A DNA stretch of 64,000 bases from Prorocentrum cordatum (taxonomy: Eukaryota; Sar; Dinophyceae; Prorocentrales; Prorocentraceae), in assembly GCA_963575745.1 (NCBI GenBank), contig CAUYUJ010001481.1:267840-331839 (forward strand), written 5' to 3'. A program made the translations under genes and the position numbers. The notes under the pieces are model-generated. The model searched no databases. It saw nothing but the letters and a program-made list of their open reading frames with translations, and was not told where the DNA came from. This document shows, in pieces, positions 11,563-21,379 of the stretch. How positions within the stretch are numbered: position 1 is the stretch's first letter; every line of letters begins with the position of its first letter.

Positions 11563-12767
11563 TTTTTGCCCAAACAGCTGCGTTGACTGGGGTGCTGTTG
11601 CGATGAGAACTAGAACGGGCCGAGGGAGGGTGCCAGTGCGGGGCGCTCACAAAAATTGCATCAGTTTGAATGTTTCGCCTGGGACATCCTCAGAACTCGC
11701 GTTTCTGAGCTGTCCAGGATTGAGCGTTTCGCGTGAGACATCCTCGCAAATCTGAGCTCTGGGAGCCGCGGGAGAGGTGGTCTGGCCCGTTTCGCTTAAG
11801 ACATCCTCGAATTTCTTTGCTCCGAACTCCAGCGCACGAGGTGGTCCGGGCCGTTTCGCTTGAGACGTCCTCGCAATTCTGCGCTCCCAGACGCCGCGCC
11901 CGAGGTGTTCTAGGCTCCCAGTTCGCCTCCCAGCTAGGAGGGCCCTTTGCTGTTTTCCCCGAACAACTGCGCTGACTGGGGCGCTGTTGCGATGAGAACT
12001 AGAATGGGCCGATGGGGGGGGGGGCAGCGTGAGGGGTTACAATATTTCATCAGTATGAGCGTTTCGCCTGAAACATCCTCAGAGCTCGCGTTTCTGAATT
12101 GTCCAGGGTTGCGCTTTTCGCATGAGACATCTCGCAAATCTGAGCTCTGGGAGGGTGCCATTGTGAGGTGTTCGCACGAATTTCTCAGGGCATGAAGCTC
12201 GGCGTTCGGGTCCGGCGGTCGGCGGGCGCAGAGCCCCCTGCCCCCCGGGCTTTTTTGGGGCGGGGAGGGGGGGGGGAGGAAAGGAAAGGTAGGAGGAGAG
12301 GAGGAGGAGGAGAGGAGGAGGAGGAGGACGAGGAGGAGGACAAGAGGGAAGGGAGAGAGGAGGAGGAGCAGGAGGAGGAGGAGGAGTATGACGCGGAGGA
12401 GGGGGAGGAGGAGGAGGGGGATGAGGAGGATCAGAAGAAGCCAGAAGAGGACGAGGAGCCAGAATGCAAGGGGAAGGAGGATTATTATGATGAGAACAGA
12501 AGTCAAGGAGGAAAGAGAGAGTAAGACGCTGGTGATGATGATGACGATGAGGAGGAGGAGGAGGAGGAGGAAGAGGAGGACGATGACGAGGAGGAGGAGC
12601 AGGAGTAAGGGGAGTGGGAGAGCGGGGGGGGGGTCCTTTGCAGAGAAACGCAAGCCTGAGTACGTTGGATGATTGGAAGTTTTGAGGGAAGCAAGACGGA
12701 GAAGAAAAGGGACGGCAACAACGTCGACGACGACGCGACGGCGGCAGTGATGACGATGAGGATGCCG
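11563..12767. repeat. Right arm of the large inverted repeat
   Basis: Inverse counterpart of 7866-9111. It shares CTGACTGGGGCGCTGTTGC (11965; variant at 11586), GAGCGTTTCGC, GAGCTCTGGGAG, GAGCCAGAATGC (12459) and TTTGCAGAGAAACGCAAG (12637). It contains GGA/GAG arrays (12290-12400, 12547-12605) where the left arm has CTC arrays. Confidence 0.85.
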
Positions 12768-13030
12768 AGTTTTGTTTTGATATACTGCACTATAGTGGCT
12801 ATAGGTTTTTCCTGCGAGCGGCAGGTGGCAGTGATATTGCAGGACCTCAGGTTCGACGGACGGACTGAGGAACATGCGTTGGTTGGGCGACGGGCTCAGG
12901 GAAAGGAAACGCAAGTGTTTTAGGGCGGGGCTGAGGAAACGCGTAGTGGGAGAGGCTAGTAAGAAACAAAAGCACGCGTAGGGTAATGACAACATCAACC
13001 TTCGATGACAAGCACCCTTGCTGATCACGA

Positions 13031-13080
13031 CGGCGCCCTCTGTCGCAACGTCACGCCTGACGCCGCGGCAGAGGGGCCTG
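13031..13080. repeat. Imperfect hairpin, CTCTGTCGC type
   Basis: Imperfect inverted repeat: left arm about 13034-13054, right arm 13058-13077, several mismatches. Its sequence is closely related to the perfect hairpin at 14320-14367. The two hairpins bracket a 1.3-kb purine-rich block. Confidence 0.75.
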
Positions 13081-13309
13081 GTAGCAGCCGCCAGCGGCCA
13101 CGTGGCATGTGCACTCCTCCTATATGTCTTCCTTCCTTTTCTGTTTCACGTGTTTTCCCAGTTGTGTTTCAATCTAGTTAGCCCCCAGCGCCGCTGCCAC
13201 GAAGATGGCGGCCCTCCCAACAAGTGCCCCTGACTTATCTCCCCTGCTGCTGCTGTTGCAAGAGCCAGCAATATGGGTAACATTGGGAATAGCGCCGTTG
13301 GGGGTGATT

Positions 13310-14200
13310 CCCCGTCCTCCTCTTCCTTCCTCCTCCTCCACCTCCCTCTTCCCCCTCCCTCCTCCTCTTCTGCGGAGGAGGAGGAAGAGGAGGAGGGAGA
13401 AGAGGGGGAGGAGGGGGGGGAGGAGGAGCTAAGGGGGAGAAGCAGGACAAAGAGGAGAAAGAGGAGGAGCAGGAGGAGGGGGAGCACGACGCGGAGGAGG
13501 AGGAGGAGGAAGACAAGCCAGAAGAGGACGAGGAGCCAGAATGCAAAGAGAAGGAGGAATACTATGATGAGAGCAGAAGTCAAGGAGGAAGGAAGGAGTA
13601 TGACGATGGTGGTGATGATGATGACGACGATGATGAGGACGAGGACGAGTAGGAGGAGGACGAGGAAGTGGAGGGGGGGAGTGCAGGGGAGGAGTCTGTC
13701 GCAGAGAAAAACAAGCGGAGGAGGAGGTGGTGACGGGGGGGAAGAGGAAGAAGGAGGGGGGGGAGGACGAGGAGGTGAGGGGGGGAGGAGGAAGAGGGAG
13801 AGGAAGGAGGAGGAGAGAGAGAGGAGGAGGAGGAGGAGGAGGAGGAAAGAGCGGTTGCGGCGGAGGGGGGGGGAGGAAGAGGCCGAGAGAGAGGGAGAGG
13901 AGGAGGGAGGAGGCGGATGCGAGGAGGAGGGGGAGGAGGAGGTGGAGGAGGGAGAGGAGGAGGAGGAGGAGGAGGAGGAGAGGAGGGAGGAGGGAGGAGG
14001 AGGAGGAGGAGGAGAGAGGAGGAGGAGGAGGAGGAGGAGGAGGAGAGAGGAGGAGGAAGAGAGGAGGAGAGGAGGAGGGGAGGAGGAGGAGGAGGAGGAG
14101 GAGGGAGGAGGAGAGGAGGAGAGGAGGAGGAGGAGGAGAGGAGGAGGAGGAGGAAGGAGGAGGAGAGGAGGGGGGGGGGAGAGAGAGAGGAGGAGAGAGA

Positions 14201-14231
<31 letters not shown>

Positions 14232-14300
14232 GAGGGAGGAGAGAGGAGGAGGAGAGAGGAGGATCGGAGGAGGAGGAGGAGGAGGAGGAGTGAGGAGTGA
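13310..14300. repeat. GGA/GAG array with a third partial copy of the foldback arm
   Basis: Almost entirely purine triplets. At 13505-13720 a segment matches the outer half of the right foldback arm: CCAGAAGAGGACGAGGAGCC, GAATGCAAAGAGAAGGAGG, AGAAGTCAAGGAGGAA and GTCGCAGAGAAAAACAAG. A third copy of this subsequence therefore lies outside the main inverted pair. Confidence 0.85.
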
Positions 14301-14319
14301 AGAGGACGAGGGGATGCGG

Positions 14320-14367
14320 GGCCTCCTCTGTCGCGGCGTCATGCGTGACGCCGCGACAGAGGAGGCC
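14320..14367. repeat. Perfect 22-bp-arm hairpin
   Basis: Arms 14320-14341 and 14346-14367 are perfect inverse complements around the loop TGCG. The left arm starts GGCCTCCTCTGTCGCGG. It closes the GGA block and is followed by GT and a T-run of about 22 at 14459. Confidence 0.95.
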
Positions 14368-14635
14368 GCGACAGGAGGAGGAGGGAGTGCTTGTGTGTGT
14401 GCGTATGCTGTCAGCCTCGTAAAAGAACGTAACCTACAAATTTCAAATGGATACGTTTTTTTTTTTTTTTTTTTTTTTTTTGACAGCGTAGATAATAATC
14501 CTAAACTTGTTTTTCCCTTGTGGATAATTCAAGGCTTATTTTGCTCATTATAAAAAATGCACGAATCCATTTTGGAGTCCGCCCTATCTATTATTAATTC
14601 CTGAAAAACGTTCAATAAACCTCCAACTTCCAAGC

Positions 14636-15130
14636 GGCCCGGCGGCCGGCCGGCTGGCCTGACGCGTCTTCATTGAACGCTGATAAGTTTTCAGAAATGC
14701 TTGAAATGTAAAATCCTGAGTTTGAATCCAGCCCGGCTTGCCCGGCCCGGCCGGCCCGGCCGGGCCGGCTAGCTGACCTGCTACTGATGCGTTTTACTAA
14801 AAACTGATAAGTTTAAATACTTCAAATGCAAAATCCGGAAATTGAATCCAGGCCCGGCTTGCCTGGCCCAGCCGGCCGGGCCGGCCGGGGCCGGCTAGCT
14901 AACCTGCTACTAATGCGTTTTACTTGAAACTGAAGTTTTCAGAAATAGTTAAAATGTAAAATCCGGAGTTTGAATCCATGCCAGCTTGCCCGGCCCGGCC
15001 GGCCCGGCCCAGCCCAGCCGCGGTGCAACTTGAAAGTTTTGTTTCAGTTCGTAAATCTGGCCGGGCCGGCCAGGCCAGGCAAGCAGGGCTGAAACAACTC
15101 TGAAGTTTGCTGCAGTTTGTAAATCCGCTG
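14636..15130 (+). repeat. ~122-bp tandem repeat rich in CGGCC
   Basis: Three or more diverged units are spaced about 122 bp apart (landmarks near 14722, 14842, 14969). Each unit has a GGCCCGGCC stretch, GACCTGCTACTGATGCGTTT, ACTGATAAGTTT, AAATGTAAAATCC and TTTGAATCCA. A partial inverted unit lies at about 15030-15125. The GACCTGCTACTGATGCG phrase recurs at 15710-15727. Confidence 0.85.
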
Positions 15131-15600
15131 GAACTCAGAATCTGCATAATTCGCTATAAATAGTAGTGCTGTAGCTTAGAAAACTCAGCCAAATGCAACC
15201 AAAAACGTAATCGCAAAAGCCTGCGTGAACCAGATCTATCGCCGCGCATAGCAAGGACGACCGACTCTTCCAAGGAACAGCCTTGCGTTCTTACATTTTC
15301 TCCTGGAGCCATCCAACATATTTTAATTTTGGTATCCAAGAATCTTGTGTCATTACCGCGCGTCTTTAATTCACTAGTTGACTTATACTGTTCTGATAAA
15401 ATATAGACGCGCGCGCGCGAATAGCATGGTGTAATAACAAAACGAAAATGAACAACTTCAGGAGGCGGCCTGCAATGCAACATGAGAAAACTCCTACACG
15501 CGCGCGCATTCAGTTCTTTAGTTCTGCGCATGCCAATCAAAGTGAAAATAAAAGCGGAGGACGATGGCTTGCGGGGGAGAAAAATTCGCCTCATGGGGGA
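15131..15600. other. Unassigned stretch
   Basis: Moderate base composition and no low-complexity array, but no recognisable gene on either strand. Short GCGCGCGC runs occur near 15410 and 15500. Confidence 0.3.
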
Positions 15601-15732
15601 GGGGGGGGGCGGAGAAAGAGGAGGAGGACGCGGAGGCAGGCGGAGGAGGAGGAGGCGGACGATCCGAGGCGAGGAGGGGGGGGGGGCCCGGCCGGCCCGG
15701 CCCGCTGGTTGACCTGCTACTGATGCGAGAGA

Positions 15733-15734
15733 GA

Positions 15735-15816
<82 letters not shown>
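15733..15816. repeat. (GA)n microsatellite
   Basis: About 80 bp of perfect GA, starting right after GACCTGCTACTGATGCGAGA. It appears to have expanded inside a copy of the CGGCC repeat family. GGA triplets follow to about 15900. Confidence 0.95.
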
Positions 15817-15819
<3 letters not shown>

Positions 15820-15966
15820 GAGAGGAGGAGGAGGAGGAGGCGGAGGAGGAGGGAAGGAGGCAGGAGGAGGAGAGGATGAGGGGAGGGAGGAGGAGGAGGA
15901 GGAGGCCGCCGGCCGGCCCGGCTGAGCCGGTCGAATTCACCAATATTAAGCAGCGATTAGACTTGT

Positions 15967-16040
15967 GAGTTCCAGCCCGGGCTGGAACTCAGGAGTCTGA
16001 GTTCTAGATTCTCGGGCTGGAACTCAGGAGTTCGTTTCTA
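15967..16040. repeat. Palindrome GAGTTCCAGCCC.GGGCTGGAACTC
   Basis: A perfect 24-bp palindrome at 15967-15990 with no loop. Its right half, CGGGCTGGAACTCAGGAG, is repeated at 16013-16031. Confidence 0.85.
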
Positions 16041-16099
16041 ATCGCTTCTGAAAGAAAACTTATCAGAGTTCAGCAATCAGCCGGCCAGGGCCGAGCTGG

Positions 16100-16425
16100 C
16101 CCCAGTACTACGCGCCACCATCAGAAGTGAAAATCTTGGAGCTCAAGACGCCGACATCATATTGACGTTTTATTAGTGTGCGCAATAGAACGCAGAAGAA
16201 TTCGAGCGTCGCGCGGCGTGCCAGCAAACGCAACACGCATTCAGAAAACCAAAATTGACATATGGAGGGTAGGAAAGACATGACACCAGGGAAATATAAA
16301 AGTAATGGATCAGAGGACGGTCGTAGATTAGTGGAGTATGTTGGCGCAGTATGAGTAGTATGTTGGCGTAACACTAGTAATATCCTAGGTGTCGAACGCT
16401 CGTGGGCTAGGTGCCAGATAGCACG
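16100..16425. other. Unassigned stretch upstream of the RT fragment
   Basis: No recognisable protein-coding sequence. GTAGTATGTTGGCG-type words repeat near 16335-16370. The reverse-transcriptase reading frame becomes recognisable from about 16430. Confidence 0.35.
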
Positions 16426-16429
16426 GTTA

Positions 16430-17230
16430 GACAATGCCATCGACCTTGTCGGCGACCCCAGCGAGGTGGTGGACGAGGTCGGCCTCTTCAGCGCGCCCAA
16501 GAAGAGCGGGCGGCAGCGGCTCGTCGTCGACGCCCGGCCCGCCAACTTCTGGTTCGGCGCGCCCGCCGACGTGCACCTGGCCATGGGCGCGGCGCTGGCG
16601 GCGATCGAGCTGCCCGACGGCGCCAACCTGTGGACGGCCTCGGCGGACATCGCGGACGCCATCTGCAACGCGGGGCTGCCGCTCGCTCGGCGGCCACACT
16701 TCGCGCCCCCACCGATGGACGCCTGGAGGCCTGGGCGCGGTGCCGTCCGGGGGCAGCGGCAGTCTAAGCTGCTGCGGCCGCGTCTCGCGGTTCTGCCCAT
16801 GGGATGGAGCCACGCGCCGGCCGTCTGTCAGCGGGCGTCGGAGTCGGCGGCCGATCGGGCGGGGCTGGCGCCGGCGACGAGGGTCGTGGGCCGCCAGAGC
16901 TGCCCAGGCCTGGCAGGAGGCGCGCACCTCGAGTACGTCGATAACTTTGCTTCACTCTCGCTGGATCGCGACGCCGCCGAACGGTTGAAGGATGACGCGG
17001 TCGCCGAGCCGCGCGAGAGCGGTTTCCCAGTCCACGAGGAGGAGAGCGCAGCGCTCCACGCGCTGTTGCCGGGCTGGGTCATCGATGGCGAGCGCGGGTC
17101 CGTCTCTCCGACGCCTCGGAGGGCTTGGCGTTTGATTCTGACCACGCGGGCGCCCCCGGCAATGCCCGAGGTCTCGGCCCAGCAGGTGAGGCAGGCGATC
17201 GGTCACTGCACCTTCCTCTTCATAATTTGA
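16430..17230 (+). CDS. Reverse-transcriptase domain fragment of a retroelement
   Basis: An uninterrupted frame of about 265 codons with the core of a reverse transcriptase. In order: VVDEVGLFSAPKKSG and RLVVDARPANFWF (fingers/palm, motif A region, about 16463-16555), ASADIADAICNAGLP (about 16640), LPMGWSHAPAVCQ (motif B-like, about 16790), EYVDNFASLS (motif C with YVDN where many polymerases have YxDD, about 16930) and VRQAIGHCTFLF (thumb, about 17187). YVDN is, as far as I recall, usual in this dinoflagellate family, so catalysis is not excluded. The frame stops at 17228, just before a 131-bp satellite, so the connection and RNase H parts are missing. It would directly continue the polyprotein piece at 3.3-5.5 kb. 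Probably a truncated element; no start codon is assigned. Confidence 0.8.
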   Translation, partial: DNAIDLVGDPSEVVDEVGLFSAPKKSGRQRLVVDARPANFWFGAPADVHLAMGAALAAIELPDGANLWTASADIADAICNAGLPLARRPHFAPPPMDAWRPGRGAVRGQRQSKLLRPRLAVLPMGWSHAPAVCQRASESAADRAGLAPATRVVGRQSCPGLAGGAHLEYVDNFASLSLDRDAAERLKDDAVAEPRESGFPVHEEESAALHALLPGWVIDGERGSVSPTPRRAWRLILTTRAPPAMPEVSAQQVRQAIGHCTFLFII

Positions 17231-17278
17231 AGGAGTTTCTGTGGAACTCACGTCATCCTCACCCCTGGCGCGAAGGGC

Positions 17279-18590
17279 ACGAGTCCAGAGCGGCCTCCGG
17301 CACCGTTTCCGGACAGATCCGCTGGATCCGGTGGATCCGCCGACGAATCCCAAACCGGCGCCCTCGCTTGAGACATCTTCACAAAACGGGCCCCGGGGGA
17401 GATGCCCAGAGGAGCCCCGAGCGGCCTCCGGCACCGTTTCCAGACGGATCCGCTGGGTCTGGTGGATCCGCCGACGGATCCCGAACCGGCGCCCTCGCTT
17501 GAGACATCCTCGCAAAACCCGCCCCGGGGGAGGTGCCCAGAGGAGCCCAGAGCGGCCTCCGGCACCGTTTCCGGACGGATCCGCTGGGTCCGGTGGATCC
17601 GCCGACGAATCCCAAACCGGCGCCCTCGCCTAGACATCCTCACAAAACGGGCCCCCAGGGGGATGCCAAGAAGAGCCCAGAGCGGCCTCCGGCATCGTTT
17701 CCGGACAGATCCGCTGGATCCGGTGGATCCGCCGACGAATCCCAAACCGGCGCCCTCGCTCGAGACATCCTCACAAAACGAGCCCCGGGGGAGATGCCCA
17801 GAGGAGCCCAGAGCGGCCTCCGGCACCGTTCCCGGACAGATCCGCTGGATCCGGTGGATCCGCCGACGAATCCCAAACCGGCGCCCTCGCTTGAGACATC
17901 CTCGCAAAACCGGCCCCGGGGGAGGTGCCAGAGGAGCCCAGAGCGGCCTCCAGCATTGTTTCCGGACGGATCCGCTGGATCCGGTGGATCCGCCGACGGG
18001 ATTAATCCCAAACCGGCGCCCTCGCTCGAGACATCCTCACAAAACGGGCCCCGGGGGGGATGCCCAGAGGAGCCCGGAGCGGCCTCCGGCATTGTTTCCG
18101 GACAGATCCGCTGGATCCGGCGGATCCGCCGACGAATCCCGAACAGGCGCCCTCGCCTGAGACATCTTCACAAAACGGGCCCCGGGGGAGATGCCCAGAG
18201 GAGCCCAGAGCAGCCTCCAGCACCGTTTCCGGACGGATCCGCTGGATCCGGTGGATCCGCCAACGAATCCCAAACCGGCGCCCTCGCCTGAGACATCCTC
18301 ACAAAACCCGCCCCGGGGGAGGTGCCCAGAGGATCCCAGAGCGGCCTCCGGCACCGTTTCCGGACGGATCCGCTGGATCCGGTGGATCCGCCGACGAATC
18401 CCAAACCGGCGCCCTCGCCTGAGACATCTTGGGGGGATGCCCAGAGGAGCCCAGAGCGGCCTCCGGCACCGTTCCCGGACAGATCCGCTGGATCCGGTGG
18501 ATCCGCCGACGAATCCCGAACCGGCGCCCTCGCTTGACACATCCTCACAAAACGGGCCCCGGGGGAGATGCCCAGAGGACCCTAAGGTGC
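17279..18590 (+). repeat. 131-bp satellite, ten units
   Basis: The core GAGCGGCCTCC recurs at about 17290, 17420, 17551, 17682, 17813, 17943, 18077, 18208, 18340 and 18454. Spacing is 130-134 bp except the last (114 bp, an internal deletion). Each unit holds GGATCCGCTGGATCCGG, GGATCCGCCGACGAATCC, CCGGCGCCCTCGC, GAGACATCCTCACAAAAC and a GCCCCGGGGGAG linker. Open frames of up to 252 codons run through it but exist in several phases and only reflect the repeat. Confidence 0.95.
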
Positions 18591-18612
18591 CGTGGCGGTT
18601 ATTTTAACTGCC

Positions 18613-18658
<46 letters not shown>

Positions 18659-18690
18659 TAAAAAAAAAAATAAAAAACGCCAGCGGTATT
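18577..18690 (+). repeat. Satellite-flank module and poly(T)
   Basis: The satellite ends in CCCTAAGG, then GGCGGTTATTTTAACTGCCAG, then a T-run of about 42 and an A-rich stretch. The same GGCGGTTATTTTTAATTGCC module lies at the 5' side of the second satellite copy (35229). Confidence 0.8.
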
Positions 18691-19025
18691 TGATATCGAT
18701 GTTGGTGCTTGCATCACCTGAGACTAGGTTCGTGATCGATCATTGTTGGTTTTGTTGTATCAGTTGCTATTCGAGTTGCCTCGGTTGTTGTCCCTCTTAG
18801 ATTTTACACGTATATAGAGGTGATGGATGATGATCATGATGAGGCGGAGGACGGATTCGACTGGGAAGGATGAGGAGGGGGAGGACGAGGAGGCGGGGAA
18901 GGGCGAGGGATATAACAGTGATAGGGGCGTAGGTCAGGGAATAGGGCAATGCCACCACTCATGGTGGCGACGCCGACGGCGATGACAACGGTTGCAGCGA
19001 TAACGGCTGCGTTGTGGCTCTAGTG

Positions 19026-19990
19026 ATGGAGAGGGTCTCGTGGCCAGATCAGACTCACGTCCCAAAGAGCCCCCTGCGAACGACACCACTCGGCAGGGCC
19101 ATGAGCCGCGCCGCAGGGCGTGCCGCAGCTGCGGCTGAGACCCTCTTTGACTCCGCCGAGTCTCCGTCGAGGGCGCTGACTGCACGCTTCGCGGATCGCC
19201 GGCCCGAGTCTCCCGAGGCGCCCTGTCCGCTCGAGCTCCCCGCCCCCGTCGACGAAGAGGCCGAGGTTGTTAGCAGCGATGAGCAACCGCTGGTGCCCGC
19301 GCCGCCGACGCATGCAGATGAGGCGTCCGAGGCAGAGACTGAGAAGGCCGACATCCCGATGCGCGTGCTCGAGCCGCTGCAGCGCCCTTCGCGGGTCGGT
19401 CAGTCGAATGTCCACGAGCCTGGGGAGCGCCACTGGAAGCTGAGGACTGATGATGCTGTGCGTGGCCCCGTGCCCGCGCAGTCGCAGGAGGTGCTCATGC
19501 CGCCCGAGGTGCAGGCACACATGCGCGGCGCAGATGTCGCTGGAGGCACGCCTGTCCCTTCCACGCCGCCGAGCTTTGCTAGCAAGAAGACGGCGTTCAT
19601 GGACAGCATCTCGGGCATGTTGAACGGCTTGCGAGACAAAGCAGCAACGCAGGACGAGAACCACGTGGCCGCTGGCCTCAGGGAGCTGCTGAACTCCGCG
19701 GAGGTGAAGCACATCATGAGCCTCAAGCAGGGGACGCCGTCTCCTCCGACGAATTCAGGCCGCGGCGACGAGCAGGAGGGCGACGAGGTGAACTGGGCAG
19801 AGATGCGGGAGAAGCTGAAGGACCCGCATTCGGGGGTATGAAGGTCAACGTAGGTCAGTGGAGGGCCAATATGTTTATCTGTTCATTGACCTAGCATTGG
19901 CCCGCAGGTCGACGGCGGGTCAATGCTAGGTCAATGAACGGATAAACGTAGGTCGATCGGCTACGGCCAGCACGACGACGACGATGACGA

Positions 19991-20030
<40 letters not shown>

Positions 20031-20594
20031 TACGACTACGACGACAACGACGACGACGCGCGTCCATGGCCCCCGCCCGCCCAGGAGGGCGGCTACCGCT
20101 TCTCGACGAAGGGCCGCAAGGGCAACCCGATCGCGGGCAAATGGCAGAGGGAGAAGAACAAGTCTGAGAAGATCAAGCAGGAGTACGCAGAGGCCGTGCG
20201 CAAGGGGACCGCGGCCATGGACGAGTACAGGCAGCAGTGGTGCCGCGACGAGCACGTGAAGTACCAGAAGCAGCACACCTTCACCGAGTCGCAGGAGACC
20301 GCGTGGGTGAAGGAGACGGAGATGCTCGCCGTCGGGCGCATCGCCTGGCTGTACGGAGGGGGGGCCGAGGGGTGGCGGGCGGCGACGACCCACTGCTCCA
20401 AATGCATCCAGATGGGCCCCCCCTTCGTAGAATATGAAGAAAGTGGTGAGATCCTCCTGTTCCCGCGTGTCAAGAAGGTGTTCAAGGAGCAGTTCAAGCA
20501 GGTCTGGACAACCCACCAGACGTGGCTCGTGAGCGCGCTGGATGGCGGCGCCGATGCCCCCTCGGCGGGGCAGGGCTTGAATCGGGGCGGGTAG
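19026..20594 (+). CDS. Gene A1, exons 1-2: dinoflagellate-specific family A protein
   Basis: Exon 1 (19026-19835) begins at an ATG and encodes a low-complexity acidic/Pro-rich head, then SKKTAFMDSISGMLNGL and an Asp/Glu-rich stretch. Intron 1 (19836-20084) has GT and AG ends and phase 0, joining DPHSG to EGGYRFSTKG. Exon 2 (20085 onward) carries the family core: EYRQQWCRDEHVKYQKQ, LAVGRIAWLYGG, GPPFVEYEESGEILLF and FKEQFKQVW. These align by eye with A2 (38794): FRRQWAERKAK, LLQIYEVEKDW, GEPFIEWDSMGKVWRF and FQRAW. Exon 2 either stops at 20594 or splices from a GT at 20591 to the exon at 25781, which holds the rest of the family and is phase-compatible. Function unknown. A TGACC-type inverted repeat and a GAC microsatellite lie inside intron 1. 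Confidence 0.7.
19874..19946. repeat. 32-bp inverted repeat inside A1 intron 1
   Basis: Arms 19874-19905 and 19915-19946 match at 30 of 32 positions around a 9-nt spacer. The left arm starts TTTATCTGTTCATTGACC. Both arms contain the TGACC word of the larger repeat family seen at 22.1, 26.7, 28.9 and 33.9 kb. Confidence 0.95.
19970..20057. repeat. (GAC)n in A1 intron 1
   Basis: ACG/GAC triplets between the intronic inverted repeat and the splice acceptor CCCAG at 20080-20084. Confidence 0.9.
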
Positions 20595-20617
20595 GATTCA
20601 GGGTAGAGGTAGAGGAG

Positions 20618-20690
20618 GAGGAGGAGGAGGAGGAGGAGGCGGAGGAGGAGGAGGAGGAGGAGGAGGAGGAGGGGGAGGAGGAGGGCGACT

Positions 20691-20728
<38 letters not shown>

Positions 20729-21350
20729 TACGACGACGTCGACGACGACGACGACGCCGACGACGGCGACGACGACGACGACGGCGGTGGAGATGATCGG
20801 CGTGCTGGGTTTGAGGGAAACGATACGAGTACGCTGACGACGGCGATGCTGAGGATGATGGTGATGAGGATAATTGTGATGATGATGAGGATGATGATGA
20901 TGATGATGATGAGGCTGAGGATGGTGATGATGATGCCGATGATGATGGTGATGGTGATGCTAGTGATCATCATACGATGGTGGTCATGATGATGACGATG
21001 CTGATGATTATGCTGATGATGATGTTGCTGCTGATGATGATGCCGATGATGATGATGATAATGACGGTGACGACGACGACAACAACGAGGATGATGATGA
21101 TTATGGTGATAATGATGATGCTGATGGTGGTGGTGATGATGATGATGATACTGATGCTGATGATGATGACGATGCCGATGACGATGATGCTGATGAGGAT
21201 GATGAGGATGTTGACGATGATGATGATGTTGACGATGATGAAGATGATGATGATGATGAGGATGAGGATGAAGATGAAGATGAAGATGAAGATGATGATG
21301 ATGATGATGATGATGCTGATGATGATGATGATGATGAGAATGATGATGCT
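20618..21350. repeat. GGA, GAC and GAT arrays
   Basis: Consecutive tracts: GGA (20618-20690), GAC (20690-20790), then GAT with many variants (20850-21350). On the inferred A1 model they lie in intron 2. Frames read as poly-Glu, poly-Asp, poly-Met or poly-His. Confidence 0.95.
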
Positions 21351-21379
21351 GCTGCCGACCGTGAGTATGATGCTGATGA

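Noticed and set aside
17241-18607. Frames of up to 252 codons on both strands over the 131-bp satellite
   Set aside because: They occur in several phases at once and repeat with the satellite; no independent sign of translation.
19005-19025. Spliced-leader relict just before the A1 ATG
   Set aside because: Only about 13 of 21 positions match, which is not convincing, and A1 has introns.
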